A stretch of 64,000 nt of DNA from Enterobacter quasihormaechei (GCF_004331385.1 NZ_SJON01000003.1:186001-250000), one strand, 5' to 3'. Positions 19,425-30,017 are shown, counted from the stretch's first letter. Notes: generated from the letters alone by a model not told the origin. Numbers and translations are program-made.

Positions 19425-20642
19425 ATGAAACGTGCAGTGATTACTGGCCTGGGCATCGTTTCCAGCATCGGTAATAACCAGCAGGAAGTCCTGGCATCTC
19501 TGCGTGAAGGACGCTCCGGGATCACTTTCTCTGAAGAGTTTAAAGATTCTGGAATGCGTAGCCACGTATGGGGTAACGTTAAACTGGATACCACCGGTTT
19601 GATTGACCGTAAAGTGGTTCGTTTCATGAACGATGCCTCTATCTATGCCTATCTTTCCATGCAGGAAGCAATCAAGGATTCTGGTCTGAGCGAAGACGCC
19701 TACCAGAACAACCCACGCGTGGGCCTGATTGCCGGTTCCGGCGGTTCCTCTAAGGCGCAGGTATTCGGCGCTGACGCCATGCGTAGCCCGCGCGGCCTGA
19801 AAGCGGTCGGTCCATACGTTGTGACCAAAGCGATGGGTTCTGCGGTATCCGCGTGCCTGGCAACGCCATTCAAAATCCACGGCGTGAACTACTCCATCAG
19901 CTCCGCGTGTGCGACCTCCGCGCACTGTATCGGTAATGCGGTTGAGCAGATCCAGCTGGGCAAACAGGACATCGTCTTTGCTGGCGGCGGCGAAGAGCTG
20001 GGCTGGGAAATGGCCTGTGAGTTCGACGCAATGGGCGCACTGTCTACCAAATACAACGAAACGCCAGACAAAGCATCCCGTACCTATGACGCACACCGCG
20101 ACGGTTTTGTTATCGCGGGCGGCGGCGGCATGGTCGTGGTTGAAGAGCTGGAACACGCGCTGGCGCGTGGCGCCCACATCTACGCTGAGATCGTGGGCTA
20201 CGGCGCAACGTCTGACGGCGCTGACATGGTTGCTCCATCCGGCGAAGGCGCGGTGCGCTGCATGAAGATGGCGATGCACGGCGTTGATACCCCAATCGAC
20301 TACCTGAACTCCCACGGTACCTCTACTCCGGTAGGCGACGTGAAAGAGCTGGGTGCGATCCGCGAAGTGTTCGGCGACAACAGCCCGGCTATTTCTGCCA
20401 CCAAAGCCATGACCGGTCACTCTCTGGGCGCGGCGGGCGTGCAGGAAGCGATCTACTCTCTGCTGATGCTGGAAAACGGCTTTATCGCCCCGAGCATCAA
20501 CATCGACGAGATGGACGAGCAGGCGGCTGGCCTGAACATCGTGACCGAAACCACCGAACGTGAGCTGACGACCGTTATGTCCAACAGCTTCGGCTTCGGC
20601 GGCACCAACGCCACGCTGGTGATGCGCAAGCTGAAAGCGTAA
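19425..20642 (+). CDS. fabB: FabB, 3-oxoacyl-ACP synthase I
   Basis: This beta-ketoacyl-ACP synthase has 405 residues. The Cys-His-His triad is Cys162 (SSACATSAH), His297 ([10 protein letters not shown]) and His332 (GHSLGAAG). Numbers are one below E. coli because of a one-residue gap near 107. FabB elongates acyl-ACP with malonyl-ACP and is essential for unsaturated fatty acids, because it extends the cis-3-decenoyl intermediate. The gene has its own promoter with a FabR-like palindrome and ends at a strong terminator. Confidence 0.97.
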   Translation: MKRAVITGLGIVSSIGNNQQEVLASLREGRSGITFSEEFKDSGMRSHVWGNVKLDTTGLIDRKVVRFMNDASIYAYLSMQEAIKDSGLSEDAYQNNPRVGLIAGSGGSSKAQVFGADAMRSPRGLKAVGPYVVTKAMGSAVSACLATPFKIHGVNYSISSACATSAHCIGNAVEQIQLGKQDIVFAGGGEELGWEMACEFDAMGALSTKYNETPDKASRTYDAHRDGFVIAGGGGMVVVEELEHALARGAHIYAEIVGYGATSDGADMVAPSGEGAVRCMKMAMHGVDTPIDYLNSHGTSTPVGDVKELGAIREVFGDNSPAISATKAMTGHSLGAAGVQEAIYSLLMLENGFIAPSINIDEMDEQAAGLNIVTETTERELTTVMSNSFGFGGTNATLVMRKLKA

Positions 20643-20661
20643 GCGTTTGAAGGTATAGTAG

Positions 20662-20687
20662 AAGGGAGCCGCGTGGCTCCCTTTTTT
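20662..20687 (+). terminator. Terminator after fabB
   Basis: The stem GGGAGCC / GGCTCCC, closing a small loop and followed by six T, lies 20 bases after the fabB stop. Confidence 0.92.
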
Positions 20688-20709
20688 ATGCCTTAACACG
20701 GAGTTATGC

Positions 20710-21888
20710 ATGAAGGCTGTTACCCCTGAGAAGAGCGCTCCTTCCGGGAACCTTTCCCTCTTCCGCATCGCCTTTGCGGTGTTTCTGACCTATATGACCG
20801 TTGGCCTTCCGCTGCCGGTGATCCCCTTGTTCGTTCACCATGAGCTGGGCTATGGCAACACCATGGTCGGCATTGCGGTGGGCATTCAGTTTTTAGCGAC
20901 GGTGTTAACCCGGGGCTACGCCGGGCGTCTGGCGGACCAGCACGGCGCAAAACGCTCGGCATTGCAGGGCATGTTTGCCTGTGCGCTGGCGGGAGGCGCC
21001 TGGCTGCTGGCGGCGCTGTTGCCGATAGATGCAGCGTATAAATTCGCGCTGCTGGTAGTGGGGCGCCTGATCCTCGGCTTTGGCGAAAGCCAGCTGCTGA
21101 CCGGCACCCTGACCTGGGGAATGGGGCTGGTGGGGCCTGCGCGTTCCGGTAAAGTGATGTCCTGGAACGGGATGGCGATTTACGGCGCGCTGGCGGCAGG
21201 CGCGCCGCTGGGTTTGCTGATCCACAGCCAGTTTGGTTTTGCGGCGCTGGCAGCAACCACCATGGTATTACCGCTGCTGGCGTGGGCGTTTAACGGTTCG
21301 GTACGCAAGGTGCCCGCCCATAAAGGCGAACGTCCTTCGCTGTGGAGCGTGGTGGGACAAATCTGGCAGCCAGGGCTGGGGCTGGCGCTTCAGGGAGTAG
21401 GCTTCGCGGTGATTGGCACCTTCGTCTCTCTCTATTTTATGAGCCGCGGCTGGGCGATGGCGGGCTTTACGCTGACGGCCTTTGGTGGCGCGTTTGTATT
21501 GATGCGCGTGCTGTTTGGCTGGATGCCGGATCGCTTTGGCGGCGTGACGGTGGCCGTGGCGTCACTGGTCATTGAGACGGTAGGTCTGGTGCTGCTCTGG
21601 CAGGCTCCGTCCGCCTACGTTGCGCTGCTGGGTGCGGCGTTAACCGGCTGCGGCTGCTCGCTGATCTTCCCGGCGCTGGGCGTTGAGGTGGTAAAGCGCG
21701 TCGCACCGCAGGTGCGCGGCACGGCGCTGGGCGGCTATGCGGCGTTTCAGGATATCTCATACGGGATAACCGGACCGCTGGCGGGCGTGCTGGCGACGTC
21801 GTTTGGCTATCCTTCCGTATTTCTCGCCGGCGCGGTTTCTGCGGTGGTGGGGATCGTGGTGACGCTGGTGGCGTTTCGGAAGCGGTAA
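20710..21888 (+). CDS. yfcJ: YfcJ, major facilitator superfamily transporter
   Basis: This 392-residue inner-membrane protein has about twelve hydrophobic segments. It carries the MFS motif A in the loop after helix 2 ([14 protein letters not shown], about 74-87) and a related WMPDRFGG in the second half. It resembles E. coli YfcJ, an uncharacterised exporter-like family (UPF0226). A weak GGAG-like site precedes the ATG. It lies alone between the fabB terminator and a REP-type repeat. Confidence 0.92.
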   Translation: MKAVTPEKSAPSGNLSLFRIAFAVFLTYMTVGLPLPVIPLFVHHELGYGNTMVGIAVGIQFLATVLTRGYAGRLADQHGAKRSALQGMFACALAGGAWLLAALLPIDAAYKFALLVVGRLILGFGESQLLTGTLTWGMGLVGPARSGKVMSWNGMAIYGALAAGAPLGLLIHSQFGFAALAATTMVLPLLAWAFNGSVRKVPAHKGERPSLWSVVGQIWQPGLGLALQGVGFAVIGTFVSLYFMSRGWAMAGFTLTAFGGAFVLMRVLFGWMPDRFGGVTVAVASLVIETVGLVLLWQAPSAYVALLGAALTGCGCSLIFPALGVEVVKRVAPQVRGTALGGYAAFQDISYGITGPLAGVLATSFGYPSVFLAGAVSAVVGIVVTLVAFRKR

Positions 21889-21896
21889 TATGTTGT

Positions 21897-21970
21897 CGGG
21901 TGGCGGCTGCGCCTTACCCGGCCTACGGTTCGAGCCGTTGTAGGCCCGGTAAGCGGAGCGCCACCGGGCA
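21897..21970. repeat. REP/BIME-type repeat pair (yfcJ-flk)
   Basis: Two inverted copies of a REP unit (GGGTGGCGGCTGCGCCTTAC and, on the other strand, GCCCGGTGGCGCTCCGCTTAC), joined by GGCCTACGG...CCGTTGTAGGCC. This is the standard head-to-head BIME structure, placed between convergent genes, where it can stabilise mRNA ends or bind gyrase or IHF. Confidence 0.85.
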
Positions 21971-21975
21971 ATACC

Positions 21976-22980
21976 TCAGACAACCAGCCAGAAAAGCGCG
22001 AGCGCAATCATCAGCGCGATAAACATCAATCCCGGACGGGCAGAGAGCGTTTTAAACGTGTCGACAACCGGGGCAAACAGCGGGCTGTAGATGGGCTGAA
22101 CGTTACGCACTTCCGGCACGCCGCCTTCCCGCTCGGCGCGGCGAATAAAGATCTGATTCAGTAAATCCTGTACCTGCGCGGTGGTCAGCACCGTTTGCGG
22201 CGTGGCCTGCCAGGCCTGCTGGGCATATTCCCTAACAGCTTCAAACTCTTGCCGCTCAAGCGGCTGCTTAAGCGATGCTTGCACCGTATGCAGCGTCGGG
22301 GCGGTCTGGGCGCTGAGCGTCTGACGCGCCTGGAGCCAGGTGACCAGATGGGTAAACTGTTTTGCCGGGATCAGCTCGCCCGCTTTCACGCCGGAAAGTT
22401 CCAGCATGGATTGCCAGATGAGCTTTGTCGGTTCGCCGGTGGCGGCAGCCAGCTTTGTGACCATCTGCTTGAGCGTATTATGCTCCGCTGGCTGCAATGG
22501 CCGTTCTGTCGACGGGCGCTGTTGCGGCTGCGGGATCGAAAGCTGGTTGCTTTGCAGCAGGGTCAGCACGGTTTTCAGCTGGTCCGGCGAAAGCTGGCTC
22601 AGGGCGGTATGACCGTACTGTTGACGGATAAAATCACTCACCGCCTGGCGATTATTCCCCTGGCCCAACAGCTCGGTCAGCTGCGAGACAATCTGGCGGG
22701 TGGTATGTTGCTGCTGTGCGCTGGTAAGACGCTGGTTCAGGTTTTGTTCAGCGGCAGGGAAATGGCGCGACTGGAGCGGCGCATCGTTTCTGATGCCCAA
22801 ATCGTGCTTAACGCCGGCCCATACCTCTGCGTTTTGCTGCGAGGTCAACGCAATTAGGCGCGTGATCAGACGCTCCAGCACGGTGCGCTGTTGCGTGGAG
22901 AGCGGCTGTTCGCCTGGCGTGTTGGGCGCTACGGGGCCTTCACCCGGAGGGCGCGGAGGCGTACCTGAAATGGGCTGCAT
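21976..22980 (-). CDS. flk: Flk, flagellar assembly regulatory factor
   Basis: This 334-residue protein is Pro- and Gln-rich at the N-terminus. The middle contains helical segments, and one C-terminal membrane span (GLMFIALMIALALFWLVV) ends the protein, so it is an inner-membrane protein with its bulk in the cytoplasm. In Salmonella and E. coli Flk prevents premature export of hook-type substrates during flagellar assembly. I chose the ATG at 22980, with AGGA upstream, which gives the family start MQPISG. It is divergent from pdxB. Confidence 0.92.
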   Translation of the reverse strand: MQPISGTPPRPPGEGPVAPNTPGEQPLSTQQRTVLERLITRLIALTSQQNAEVWAGVKHDLGIRNDAPLQSRHFPAAEQNLNQRLTSAQQQHTTRQIVSQLTELLGQGNNRQAVSDFIRQQYGHTALSQLSPDQLKTVLTLLQSNQLSIPQPQQRPSTERPLQPAEHNTLKQMVTKLAAATGEPTKLIWQSMLELSGVKAGELIPAKQFTHLVTWLQARQTLSAQTAPTLHTVQASLKQPLERQEFEAVREYAQQAWQATPQTVLTTAQVQDLLNQIFIRRAEREGGVPEVRNVQPIYSPLFAPVVDTFKTLSARPGLMFIALMIALALFWLVV

Positions 22981-23091
22981 CGTCAAAAATCCTTAAAGTC
23001 AAACTCTGCGTAACCGGGCGGAGATATATGCCCGGCGGCGAGATTATGGCACACTTGGCAGGTTTACTTCCTCTCAAACAGGTACTCAGAC

Positions 23092-24228
23092 GTGAAAATC
23101 CTCGTTGATGAAAATATGCCTTACGCCCGTGAGCTGTTCAGCCGCCTGGGCGAGGTTAAGGCTGTCCCTGGTCGCCCGATTCCGGTCAGCGCACTGGACG
23201 ATGCAGACGCCCTGATGGTGCGCTCGGTGACCAAAGTAAATGAGGCACTGCTCACCGGCAAAGGGATCAAATTTGTCGGGACGGCAACGGCCGGGACCGA
23301 TCATGTGGATGACCAGTGGCTTAAGCAGGCAGGGATTGGTTTTTCAGCGGCGCCAGGCTGTAACGCCATTGCCGTCGTGGAATACGTATTTTCCGCATTA
23401 TTGATGCTGGCCGAGCGCGATGGTTTTGCGCTGAAAGACCGCACCGTAGGTATTGTGGGCGTGGGCAACGTCGGCGGACGTCTGCAAAAGCGTCTGGAAG
23501 CCTGGGGCGTTCGCACTTTGCTGTGCGATCCGCCGCGCAAGGATAACGGCGATGAAGGCGATTTCCGCACGCTGGACGAGCTGGTCGACGAGTGCGACGT
23601 CATCACCTTCCACACGCCGCTTTTCAAAGAGGGGCCGTACCGGTCTCTGCACCTGGCCGACGAGACGCTAATCCGCCGTCTGAAGGCTGGCACTATTCTG
23701 ATAAATGCCTGCCGCGGTCCGGTGGTGGATAACGCGGGGCTGCTGAAATGTCTCGACGAGGGACAAGATCTGAGCGTTGTGCTGGACGTCTGGGAGCCCG
23801 AGCCGGATCTTAACGTCGCATTGCTGAATAAGGTGGACGTGGGGACCGCGCATATTGCGGGTTATACCCTCGAAGGCAAGGCGCGCGGTACGACTCAGGT
23901 ATATGAGGCCTACAGCGCCTTTATCGGCCATCCGCAGCAGGTGGCGCTGGATACGCTGCTTCCCGCGCCAGAATTTGGCCGCATTACCCTTCATGGCCCG
24001 CTGGATGAGGCAACGCTAAAAAGACTGGTGCATTTGGTGTATGATGTGCGCCGCGATGACGCGCTGCTGCGTAAAGTGGCGGGTATTCCGGGTGAGTTTG
24101 ACAAGCTGCGCAAAAATTACCTTGAGCGCCGCGAGTGGTCCTCCCTGTATGTGATGTGCGATGACGCCCCTGCGGCGGCGCTGCTGCATCAGCTGGGATT
24201 TAACGCCGTTCACCACCCGGCACGTTAA
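23092..24228 (+). CDS. pdxB: PdxB, erythronate-4-phosphate dehydrogenase
   Basis: This 378-residue D-2-hydroxyacid dehydrogenase takes the second step of the DXP-dependent pyridoxal phosphate pathway. The NAD site [10 protein letters not shown] (about 123-132) and the catalytic set Arg208, Glu237 and His254 are present. A C-terminal dimerisation domain (about 290-378) is typical of PdxB. It starts with GTG, with AGG upstream. It heads the pdxB-usg-truA-dedA series seen in E. coli; usg begins 64 bases later. Confidence 0.96.
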   Translation: MKILVDENMPYARELFSRLGEVKAVPGRPIPVSALDDADALMVRSVTKVNEALLTGKGIKFVGTATAGTDHVDDQWLKQAGIGFSAAPGCNAIAVVEYVFSALLMLAERDGFALKDRTVGIVGVGNVGGRLQKRLEAWGVRTLLCDPPRKDNGDEGDFRTLDELVDECDVITFHTPLFKEGPYRSLHLADETLIRRLKAGTILINACRGPVVDNAGLLKCLDEGQDLSVVLDVWEPEPDLNVALLNKVDVGTAHIAGYTLEGKARGTTQVYEAYSAFIGHPQQVALDTLLPAPEFGRITLHGPLDEATLKRLVHLVYDVRRDDALLRKVAGIPGEFDKLRKNYLERREWSSLYVMCDDAPAAALLHQLGFNAVHHPAR

Positions 24229-24292
24229 TGTCTTTCTGCTCCCTGTTGGAAACGCCGACAGGGACGCGTTTTTATTTCTGGAGTAAACCACC

Positions 24293-25306
24293 ATGTCTGA
24301 AGGCTGGAACATTGCCATTTTGGGCGCCACTGGCGCCGTGGGCGAAGCCCTGCTTGAAACCCTTGCTGAGCGCCAGTTCCCGGTGGGCGAAATTTACGCG
24401 CTGGCGCGTACCGACAGCGCGGGTGAACATCTGCGTTTCGGCGGAAAATCCGTGATGGTGCAGGATGCCGCCGCATTTGACTGGACCCAGGCTCAGCTGG
24501 CGTTTTTTGCCGCAGGTGCAGAGGCGACGGCGTCTTACATTGAAGAGGCGACCAATTCTGGCTGTCTGGTGATCGACCTGAGCGGCCTGTTCTCCCTTGA
24601 GCCGGATGTGCCGCTGGTGGTGCCGGACGTTAACCCGTTTGTGCTGGCTGATTACCGCAACCGCAACATCATTGCGGTACCAAACAGCCTCACCAGCCAG
24701 CTGCTGACCGCGCTGAAGCCGCTGATTGACGACGGTGGCCTGTCGCGCATTACCGTGACCAGCCTGCTGTCGGCTTCGGCGAATGGCAAAAAAGCCGTAG
24801 ACGCGCTGGCAGGGCAGAGCGCGAAGCTGCTGAACGGTATCCCGATCGACGAAGATGATTTCTTTGGCCGCCAGCTGGCGTTCAACATGCTGCCGCTGCT
24901 GCCGGATCGTGAAGGTTCGGTGCGGGAAGAGCGTCGTATCGTCGATGAAGCGCGCAAAATTTTGCAGGATGACGGGCTGATGATCTCCGCGAACGTCGTA
25001 CAGTCTCCGGTCTTTTACGGCCATGCGCAGATGGTCGGCTTTGAAGCCCTGCGTCCATTGGCGGCTGAAGAAGCGCGCGATGCGTTTGGCCGCGGTGAGG
25101 ACATTGTCCTTTCCGAAGAGAGCGAATTCCCGACGCAGGTGGGCGATGCCACCGGCAGCGCGCATCTCTCCGTGGCCTGCGTGCGTAACGATTACGGTAT
25201 GCCGGAGCAGGTGCAGTTCTGGTCCGTTGCCGACAACGTGCGTTTTGGCGGCGCGCTGATGGCAGTCAAAATCGCGGAAAAACTGGTGCAGGAGTATCTG
25301 TACTGA
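24293..25306 (+). CDS. usg: Usg, aspartate-semialdehyde dehydrogenase homologue lacking the catalytic Cys
   Basis: This 337-residue protein has the fold and length of aspartate-semialdehyde dehydrogenase, with an N-terminal [12 protein letters not shown] nucleotide-binding loop at 11-22. The active-site motif that reads NPNC in true dehydrogenases reads VPNS here (Asn131-Ser132), so the nucleophilic Cys is missing. It is therefore unlikely to be a working semialdehyde dehydrogenase; E. coli Usg shows the same loss as I recall it. The role is unknown. It lies between pdxB and truA and overlaps truA by one base (TGATG). Confidence 0.93.
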   Translation: MSEGWNIAILGATGAVGEALLETLAERQFPVGEIYALARTDSAGEHLRFGGKSVMVQDAAAFDWTQAQLAFFAAGAEATASYIEEATNSGCLVIDLSGLFSLEPDVPLVVPDVNPFVLADYRNRNIIAVPNSLTSQLLTALKPLIDDGGLSRITVTSLLSASANGKKAVDALAGQSAKLLNGIPIDEDDFFGRQLAFNMLPLLPDREGSVREERRIVDEARKILQDDGLMISANVVQSPVFYGHAQMVGFEALRPLAAEEARDAFGRGEDIVLSEESEFPTQVGDATGSAHLSVACVRNDYGMPEQVQFWSVADNVRFGGALMAVKIAEKLVQEYLY

Positions 25307-26118
25307 TGTCAGACGTGGAACAAAAGCCGGTCCACAGAATTGCCCTCGGCATTGAGTACGATGGCAGTAAATACTATGGCTGGCAGCGTCAGAATGAGGT
25401 GCGCAGCGTCCAGGAAAAACTGGAAAAAGCGCTCTCTCAGGTAGCGAACGAACCGATCAGCGTCTTCTGCGCGGGCCGCACCGATGCCGGGGTTCACGGC
25501 ACGGGGCAGGTGGTACACTTTGAAACCTCTGCGGTGCGCAAAGATGCGGCCTGGACGCTGGGTGTAAATGCGAATTTACCTGGTGACATTGCCGTGCGTT
25601 GGGTGAAAGCTGTGCCGGATGATTTTCACGCGCGCTTCAGCGCGACGGCGCGGCGCTACCGTTATGTCATCTACAACCAGCGCCTGCGCCCGGCCGTGTT
25701 AAGCCAGGGCGTGACGCATTTTTATGAACCGCTGGATGCAGAACGCATGCATCGCGCGGCGCAGTGCCTGATTGGAGAAAATGATTTTACGTCGTTTCGT
25801 GCGGTGCAGTGTCAGTCCCGTACGCCGTGGCGTAATGTCATGCACATTAACGTCAGTCGTTATGGCGCGTATGTGGTGGTGGATATCAAAGCCAATGCCT
25901 TTGTACATCATATGGTGCGGAATATCGTGGGCAGCCTGATGGAAGTGGGCGCCGGACACCAGCCGGAGAGCTGGATTGCAGAACTGCTGGCAGCGAAGGA
26001 CAGAACGCTTGCGGCAGCAACGGCGAAAGCGGAAGGGCTGTATCTGGTTTCGGTGGATTATCCGGACCGGTTCGACCTGCCAAAACCGCCAATGGGCCCG
26101 CTGTTTTTAGCGGACTAA
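25306..26118 (+). CDS. truA: TruA, tRNA pseudouridine(38-40) synthase
   Basis: This 270-residue enzyme has two tandem pseudouridine synthase folds. Catalytic Asp60 lies in the signature [14 protein letters not shown]. It converts uridine to pseudouridine at positions 38-40 of the anticodon arm of many tRNAs. The length equals that of E. coli TruA. The ATG overlaps the usg stop by one base, so translation is coupled; dedA follows 28 bases later. Confidence 0.97.
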   Translation: MSDVEQKPVHRIALGIEYDGSKYYGWQRQNEVRSVQEKLEKALSQVANEPISVFCAGRTDAGVHGTGQVVHFETSAVRKDAAWTLGVNANLPGDIAVRWVKAVPDDFHARFSATARRYRYVIYNQRLRPAVLSQGVTHFYEPLDAERMHRAAQCLIGENDFTSFRAVQCQSRTPWRNVMHINVSRYGAYVVVDIKANAFVHHMVRNIVGSLMEVGAGHQPESWIAELLAAKDRTLAAATAKAEGLYLVSVDYPDRFDLPKPPMGPLFLAD

Positions 26119-26146
26119 ACAAAGGTGCAATTAAGGCTTAGACAAT

Positions 26147-26806
26147 ATGGACGTAATACGTTTTCTGATTGATTTCATCCTGCACATTGATGTTCACCTG
26201 GCGGAGCTGGTCGCGCAGTACGGCGTCTGGGTATACGCCATTCTGTTTCTCATTCTGTTCTGTGAAACCGGCCTTGTGGTTACGCCGTTCCTGCCGGGAG
26301 ATTCGCTGCTGTTCGTGGCCGGTGCGTTATCTGCACTGCCAACCAATGACCTGAACGTCCATCTGATGGTCGTCCTGATGATCGTCGCGGCGATTGTTGG
26401 CGATGCGGTCAACTACACCATCGGGCGGGTGTTTGGCGAGCGGTTGTTCAGTAATCCGGACTCGAAGATTTTCCGCCGCAGTTATTTAGACAAGACCCAT
26501 GCGTTCTATGAACGTCATGGCGGAAAAACCATTATCCTTGCCCGTTTTGTGCCTATTGTGCGCACATTTGCACCGTTTGTGGCGGGAATGGGCCACATGT
26601 CCTATCGTCATTTTGCGATGTACAACGTGGTGGGCGCACTGCTTTGGGTGTTGCTCTTTACCTATGCGGGCTACCTGTTTGGCGATCTGCCTGTGGTTCA
26701 GGAAAACCTTAAGTTACTGATTGTAGCGATTATTGTGCTTTCCGTTCTGCCGGGCGTTATCGAAATCATTCGTCATAAACGCGCGGCAGCAAAACAAGCG
26801 AAGTAA
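26147..26806 (+). CDS. dedA: DedA, DedA-family membrane protein
   Basis: This 219-residue inner-membrane protein has several hydrophobic segments. The family features are the re-entrant region with [19 protein letters not shown] (about 42-60) and a conserved [21 protein letters not shown] (about 138-158). DedA proteins help recycle lipid carriers such as undecaprenyl phosphate or phosphatidylethanolamine and support the proton gradient; the exact role of this paralogue is uncertain. It follows truA closely and precedes accD, which has its own upstream region. Confidence 0.95.
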   Translation: MDVIRFLIDFILHIDVHLAELVAQYGVWVYAILFLILFCETGLVVTPFLPGDSLLFVAGALSALPTNDLNVHLMVVLMIVAAIVGDAVNYTIGRVFGERLFSNPDSKIFRRSYLDKTHAFYERHGGKTIILARFVPIVRTFAPFVAGMGHMSYRHFAMYNVVGALLWVLLFTYAGYLFGDLPVVQENLKLLIVAIIVLSVLPGVIEIIRHKRAAAKQAK

Positions 26807-26960
26807 ATGCACGCTGGCGGTTCGACCACTTTTTTATCCAAAGTTTCGGGCTGTTATGTTTTAATGTGCAACATTCATGGTCTGTTGGAGGCAAAAATGG
26901 CATTATTCGCCTCTTACAGCAAAACTGGCATACGACCAGGTTCAGGCAGAAAGGTTATCA

Positions 26961-27866
26961 ATGAGCTGGATTGAACGAATTAAAAGCAACATTACCCCGA
27001 CGCGTAAAGCGAGCATTCCTGAAGGGGTATGGACGAAGTGTGATAGCTGCGGCCAGGTTCTGTATCGTGCAGAGCTGGAACGCAATCTTGAGGTGTGTCC
27101 GAAGTGTGACCACCACATGCGTATGTCGGCGCGCAACCGCCTGCATAGCCTGCTGGACGAAGGTTCTCTGGTAGAACTGGGCAGCGAACTGGAGCCAAAA
27201 GATGTGCTCAAGTTCCGCGACTCCAAAAAATACAAAGATCGTCTGGCCTCTGCACAGAAAGAGACCGGCGAGAAAGACGCGCTGATCGTCATGAAGGGCA
27301 CCCTGCATGAAATGCCGGTGGTTGCCGCTGCGTTTGAGTTCTCCTTTATGGGCGGCTCAATGGGCTCCGTGGTCGGCGCGCGTTTCGTGCGTGCCGTTGA
27401 GCAGGCGCTGGAAGACAACTGCCCGCTGATCTGCTTCTCCGCCTCCGGTGGTGCGCGTATGCAGGAAGCGCTGATGTCCCTGATGCAGATGGCGAAAACC
27501 TCCGCTGCGCTGGCGAAAATGCAGGAGCGCGGTCTGCCGTATATCTCGGTACTGACCGACCCAACCATGGGTGGCGTCTCTGCGAGCTTCGCAATGCTGG
27601 GCGACCTGAACATCGCCGAGCCAAAAGCGCTGATCGGCTTTGCCGGTCCTCGCGTTATCGAACAGACCGTACGTGAGAAACTGCCGCCGGGCTTCCAGCG
27701 CAGTGAGTTCCTCATTGAGAAAGGCGCTATCGATATGATCGTCCGCCGTCCGGAAATGCGCCTCAAGCTGGCCAGCATTCTGGCGAAGCTGATGAATCTG
27801 CCAGCGCCTAACCCGGACGAGCCGCGCGAAGGCGTGGTCGTACCGGATCAGGAACCCGAGGCCTGA
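26961..27866 (+). CDS. accD: AccD, acetyl-CoA carboxylase carboxyltransferase subunit beta
   Basis: This 301-residue subunit carries a four-Cys zinc ribbon (Cys27, Cys30, Cys46, Cys49) followed by the carboxyltransferase fold with the glycine-rich [11 protein letters not shown] and the GGVSASFA oxyanion segment. With AccA it transfers carboxyl from biotin to acetyl-CoA, the first committed step of fatty acid synthesis. The ATG at 26961 gives the family start MSWIERI; the frame is open upstream to 26877, but that part is not family-like. A terminator follows. Confidence 0.97.
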   Translation: MSWIERIKSNITPTRKASIPEGVWTKCDSCGQVLYRAELERNLEVCPKCDHHMRMSARNRLHSLLDEGSLVELGSELEPKDVLKFRDSKKYKDRLASAQKETGEKDALIVMKGTLHEMPVVAAAFEFSFMGGSMGSVVGARFVRAVEQALEDNCPLICFSASGGARMQEALMSLMQMAKTSAALAKMQERGLPYISVLTDPTMGGVSASFAMLGDLNIAEPKALIGFAGPRVIEQTVREKLPPGFQRSEFLIEKGAIDMIVRRPEMRLKLASILAKLMNLPAPNPDEPREGVVVPDQEPEA

Positions 27867-27872
27867 TAACTG

Positions 27873-27905
27873 AAAAGGGCAGGGCCGAATGGCGCTGCCC
27901 TTTTG
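27873..27905 (+). terminator. Terminator between accD and folC
   Basis: A 10-bp stem AAAAGGGCAG / CTGCCCTTTT with an inner GGCC...GGC hairpin and a T-run begins 6 bases after the accD stop. folC starts 31 bases later, so it may be only partly insulating. Confidence 0.9.
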
Positions 27906-27936
27906 CTTTCTAAACCGTTAATGACAACCGGGCATC

Positions 27937-29205
27937 ATGGAAAATAAAAGCATTCCTCAAGCCACGTCGCCCCTGGCCGCGTGGCTTTCTTATCTGGAAA
28001 ACCTGCACAGTAAAACCATCGACATGGGCCTTGAGCGCGTAAGCCAGGTTGCCGCGCGTCTCGACGTGCTGAAACCCGCGCCGTTCGTGTTTACCGTCGC
28101 CGGCACTAACGGGAAAGGCACCACCTGCCGCACGCTGGAATCTGTCCTGATGGCTGCCGGCTATAAGGTCGGCGTTTACAGCTCTCCGCATCTGGTGCGC
28201 TATACCGAGCGCGTGCGGGTGCAAAACGCCGAGCTGGCGGAATCTGCCCACACGGCATCGTTTGCCGCTATCGAAGCGGCGCGCGGCGAAACTTCACTGA
28301 CCTATTTCGAATATGGCACCCTGTCGGCGCTGTGGCTGTTTAAGCAGGCGCAGCTGGACGTGGTGATCCTGGAAGTCGGGCTGGGTGGGCGACTGGACGC
28401 GACAAACATGGTGGATGCGGATGTCGCGGTTGTGACCAGCATCGCGCTGGATCACACCGACTGGCTGGGGCCAGACCGCGAAAGCATTGGCCGCGAGAAG
28501 GCCGGTATTTTCCGGGCGAATAAGCCCGCCGTGGTCGGCGAGCCGGACATGCCGCACACCATTGCTGACGTGGCGAAAGAGAAGGGCGCCCGGCTGCTGC
28601 GTCGTGGCGTGGACTGGCAGTATGAGGTTCAGGGCCACGGCTGGCGCTTTAGCGATGCGCAGGGCGTGCTGGAGAATCTGCCGCTGCCGCAGGTGCCACA
28701 GCCCAACGCGGCGACCGCGCTGGCCGCACTGCGCGCCAGCGGATTAACGGTGAGCGAGCAGGCGATCCGCGACGGCATTCAGAACGCGCTGCTGCCGGGA
28801 CGTTTCCAGATTGTGAGCGAGTCACCGCGTCTGATTCTGGACGTGGCGCATAACCCGCACGCGGCGGCGTACCTCGCAGGACGTCTCAAATCGTTACCAA
28901 AAACCGGGCGCGTGCTGGCGGTTATCGGTATGCTTCATGATAAAGATATCGGCGGCACGCTGGCCTGCATGGAGAGTGTGGTCGATAGCTGGTATTGTGC
29001 TCCTCTGGAGGGGCCGCGTGGCGCGACTGCTGAGCAATTAATGGAACATCTCGGCAAAGGCGAAATCTACGACAGCGTGGTTTCGGCCTGGCGCGCCGCG
29101 ATGGCGGAAGCTAAACCAGAAGATACCGTGCTGGTGTGTGGGTCATTCCACACGGTGGCACATGTCATGGAAGTGATGGAGGCGGGGAGAACCGGTGGCG
29201 AGTAA
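27937..29205 (+). CDS. folC: FolC, dihydrofolate/folylpolyglutamate synthase
   Basis: This 422-residue Mur-ligase-family enzyme has the ATP-binding loop GTNGKGTT (about 56-63), the motif LEVGLGGRLDATN (about 146-158) and the C-terminal domain with FDVAHNPHA-like LDVAHNPHA. It joins glutamate to dihydropteroate to make dihydrofolate, then adds further glutamates to folates. The last codons overlap the start of dedD by 11 bases, which indicates coupled translation. Confidence 0.96.
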   Translation: MENKSIPQATSPLAAWLSYLENLHSKTIDMGLERVSQVAARLDVLKPAPFVFTVAGTNGKGTTCRTLESVLMAAGYKVGVYSSPHLVRYTERVRVQNAELAESAHTASFAAIEAARGETSLTYFEYGTLSALWLFKQAQLDVVILEVGLGGRLDATNMVDADVAVVTSIALDHTDWLGPDRESIGREKAGIFRANKPAVVGEPDMPHTIADVAKEKGARLLRRGVDWQYEVQGHGWRFSDAQGVLENLPLPQVPQPNAATALAALRASGLTVSEQAIRDGIQNALLPGRFQIVSESPRLILDVAHNPHAAAYLAGRLKSLPKTGRVLAVIGMLHDKDIGGTLACMESVVDSWYCAPLEGPRGATAEQLMEHLGKGEIYDSVVSAWRAAMAEAKPEDTVLVCGSFHTVAHVMEVMEAGRTGGE

Positions 29206-29890
29206 GTTTCAGAACCGTTTAACAGGAACCATTGTGCTGGTCGCGCTCGGGGTGATTATTCTCCCGGGGCTGCTCGACGGGCAGAAAAAGCATTACCAGG
29301 ATGAATTTGCGGCTATTCCGCTGGTGCCAAAACCGGGCGACCGCGACGAGCCCGACATGCTGCCCGCGGCAACGCAGGCGCTACCTGCCCAGCCGCCTGA
29401 AGGCGCAGCGGAAGAGGTGCGTGCAGGGGATGCAGCCGCGCCGTCTCTTGACCCGTCGCGTCTGGCCGCAAATAACAACGTTGAAATCGATCCCGTACCG
29501 GTAGAGCAACCTAAACCGGTTGAAAAACCGAAGCCGGTAGAGAAAACGCAGCCTAAACCGCAGCGTGACAAAACGGCCGAGCAGCTGGCGGCGGCAACGG
29601 AAACGCCGCCACCGGCCAGACAGGCCCAGCAGGAGGCTGCCCCGACGGGCAAAGCCTATGTCGTTCAGCTGGGTGCGTTGAAAAACGCTGATAAGGTCAA
29701 TGAGATCGTGAGTAAACTGCGCGGCGCGGGATACCGTGTTTATACTTCACCCACCACGCCGGTGCAGGGTAAAATTACCCGTATCCTCGTGGGGCCGGAT
29801 GCGTCTAAAGATAAGCTCAAAGGTTCGCTTGGCGAGCTGAAGCAGATCTCCGGCCTGAGCGGCGTGGTGATGAACTACAGCGCAAACTGA
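29195..29890 (+). CDS. dedD: DedD, SPOR-domain cell division protein
   Basis: This 231-residue bitopic membrane protein has a short cytoplasmic tail, one membrane span (about 9-27), a long periplasmic linker rich in Pro, Lys and Glu with a repeated KPVEKPKPVEKTQPKPQ stretch (about 106-122), and a C-terminal SPOR domain (about 152-230) that binds denuded septal peptidoglycan. It helps constriction at the division site. GTG is the start, inside the end of folC. It is about 11 residues longer than the E. coli protein, in the linker. Confidence 0.94.
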   Translation: MASKFQNRLTGTIVLVALGVIILPGLLDGQKKHYQDEFAAIPLVPKPGDRDEPDMLPAATQALPAQPPEGAAEEVRAGDAAAPSLDPSRLAANNNVEIDPVPVEQPKPVEKPKPVEKTQPKPQRDKTAEQLAAATETPPPARQAQQEAAPTGKAYVVQLGALKNADKVNEIVSKLRGAGYRVYTSPTTPVQGKITRILVGPDASKDKLKGSLGELKQISGLSGVVMNYSAN

Positions 29891-29898
29891 TAAGTTTT

Positions 29899-29950
29899 CC
29901 CCCTCACCCCGGCCCTCTCCCCAGAGGGGGAGAAGGTTAGGGTGAGGGGG
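29899..29950. repeat. Dispersed palindromic element, CCCTCACCCC/CTCTCCC family (copy 3)
   Basis: The most complete copy: CCCCCTCACCCCGGCCCTCT on the left and its near reverse complement on the right, ending AGGGTGAGGGGG, forming an almost continuous palindrome of about 52 bases. It lies directly after dedD. Related to copies near 7538 and 17214. Confidence 0.8.
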
Positions 29951-29985
29951 AATGGCAGACGTCCAAAGAGACGTAATAAGCCAAC

Positions 29986-30017
29986 GGCGTTGAGCATTTT
30001 TTCAGCGCCTTTTTTAT
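29986..30017 (+). terminator. Terminator after dedD, before cvpA
   Basis: The stem GGCGTTGA / TCAGCGCC (one G-T pair) is followed by seven T. It lies upstream of the PurR box and so separates dedD transcription from the cvpA-purF promoter. Confidence 0.8.

Noticed and set aside
19410-20768. A 452-codon open frame antisense to fabB
   Set aside because: Fully opposite fabB, with no recognisable domain or start signals.
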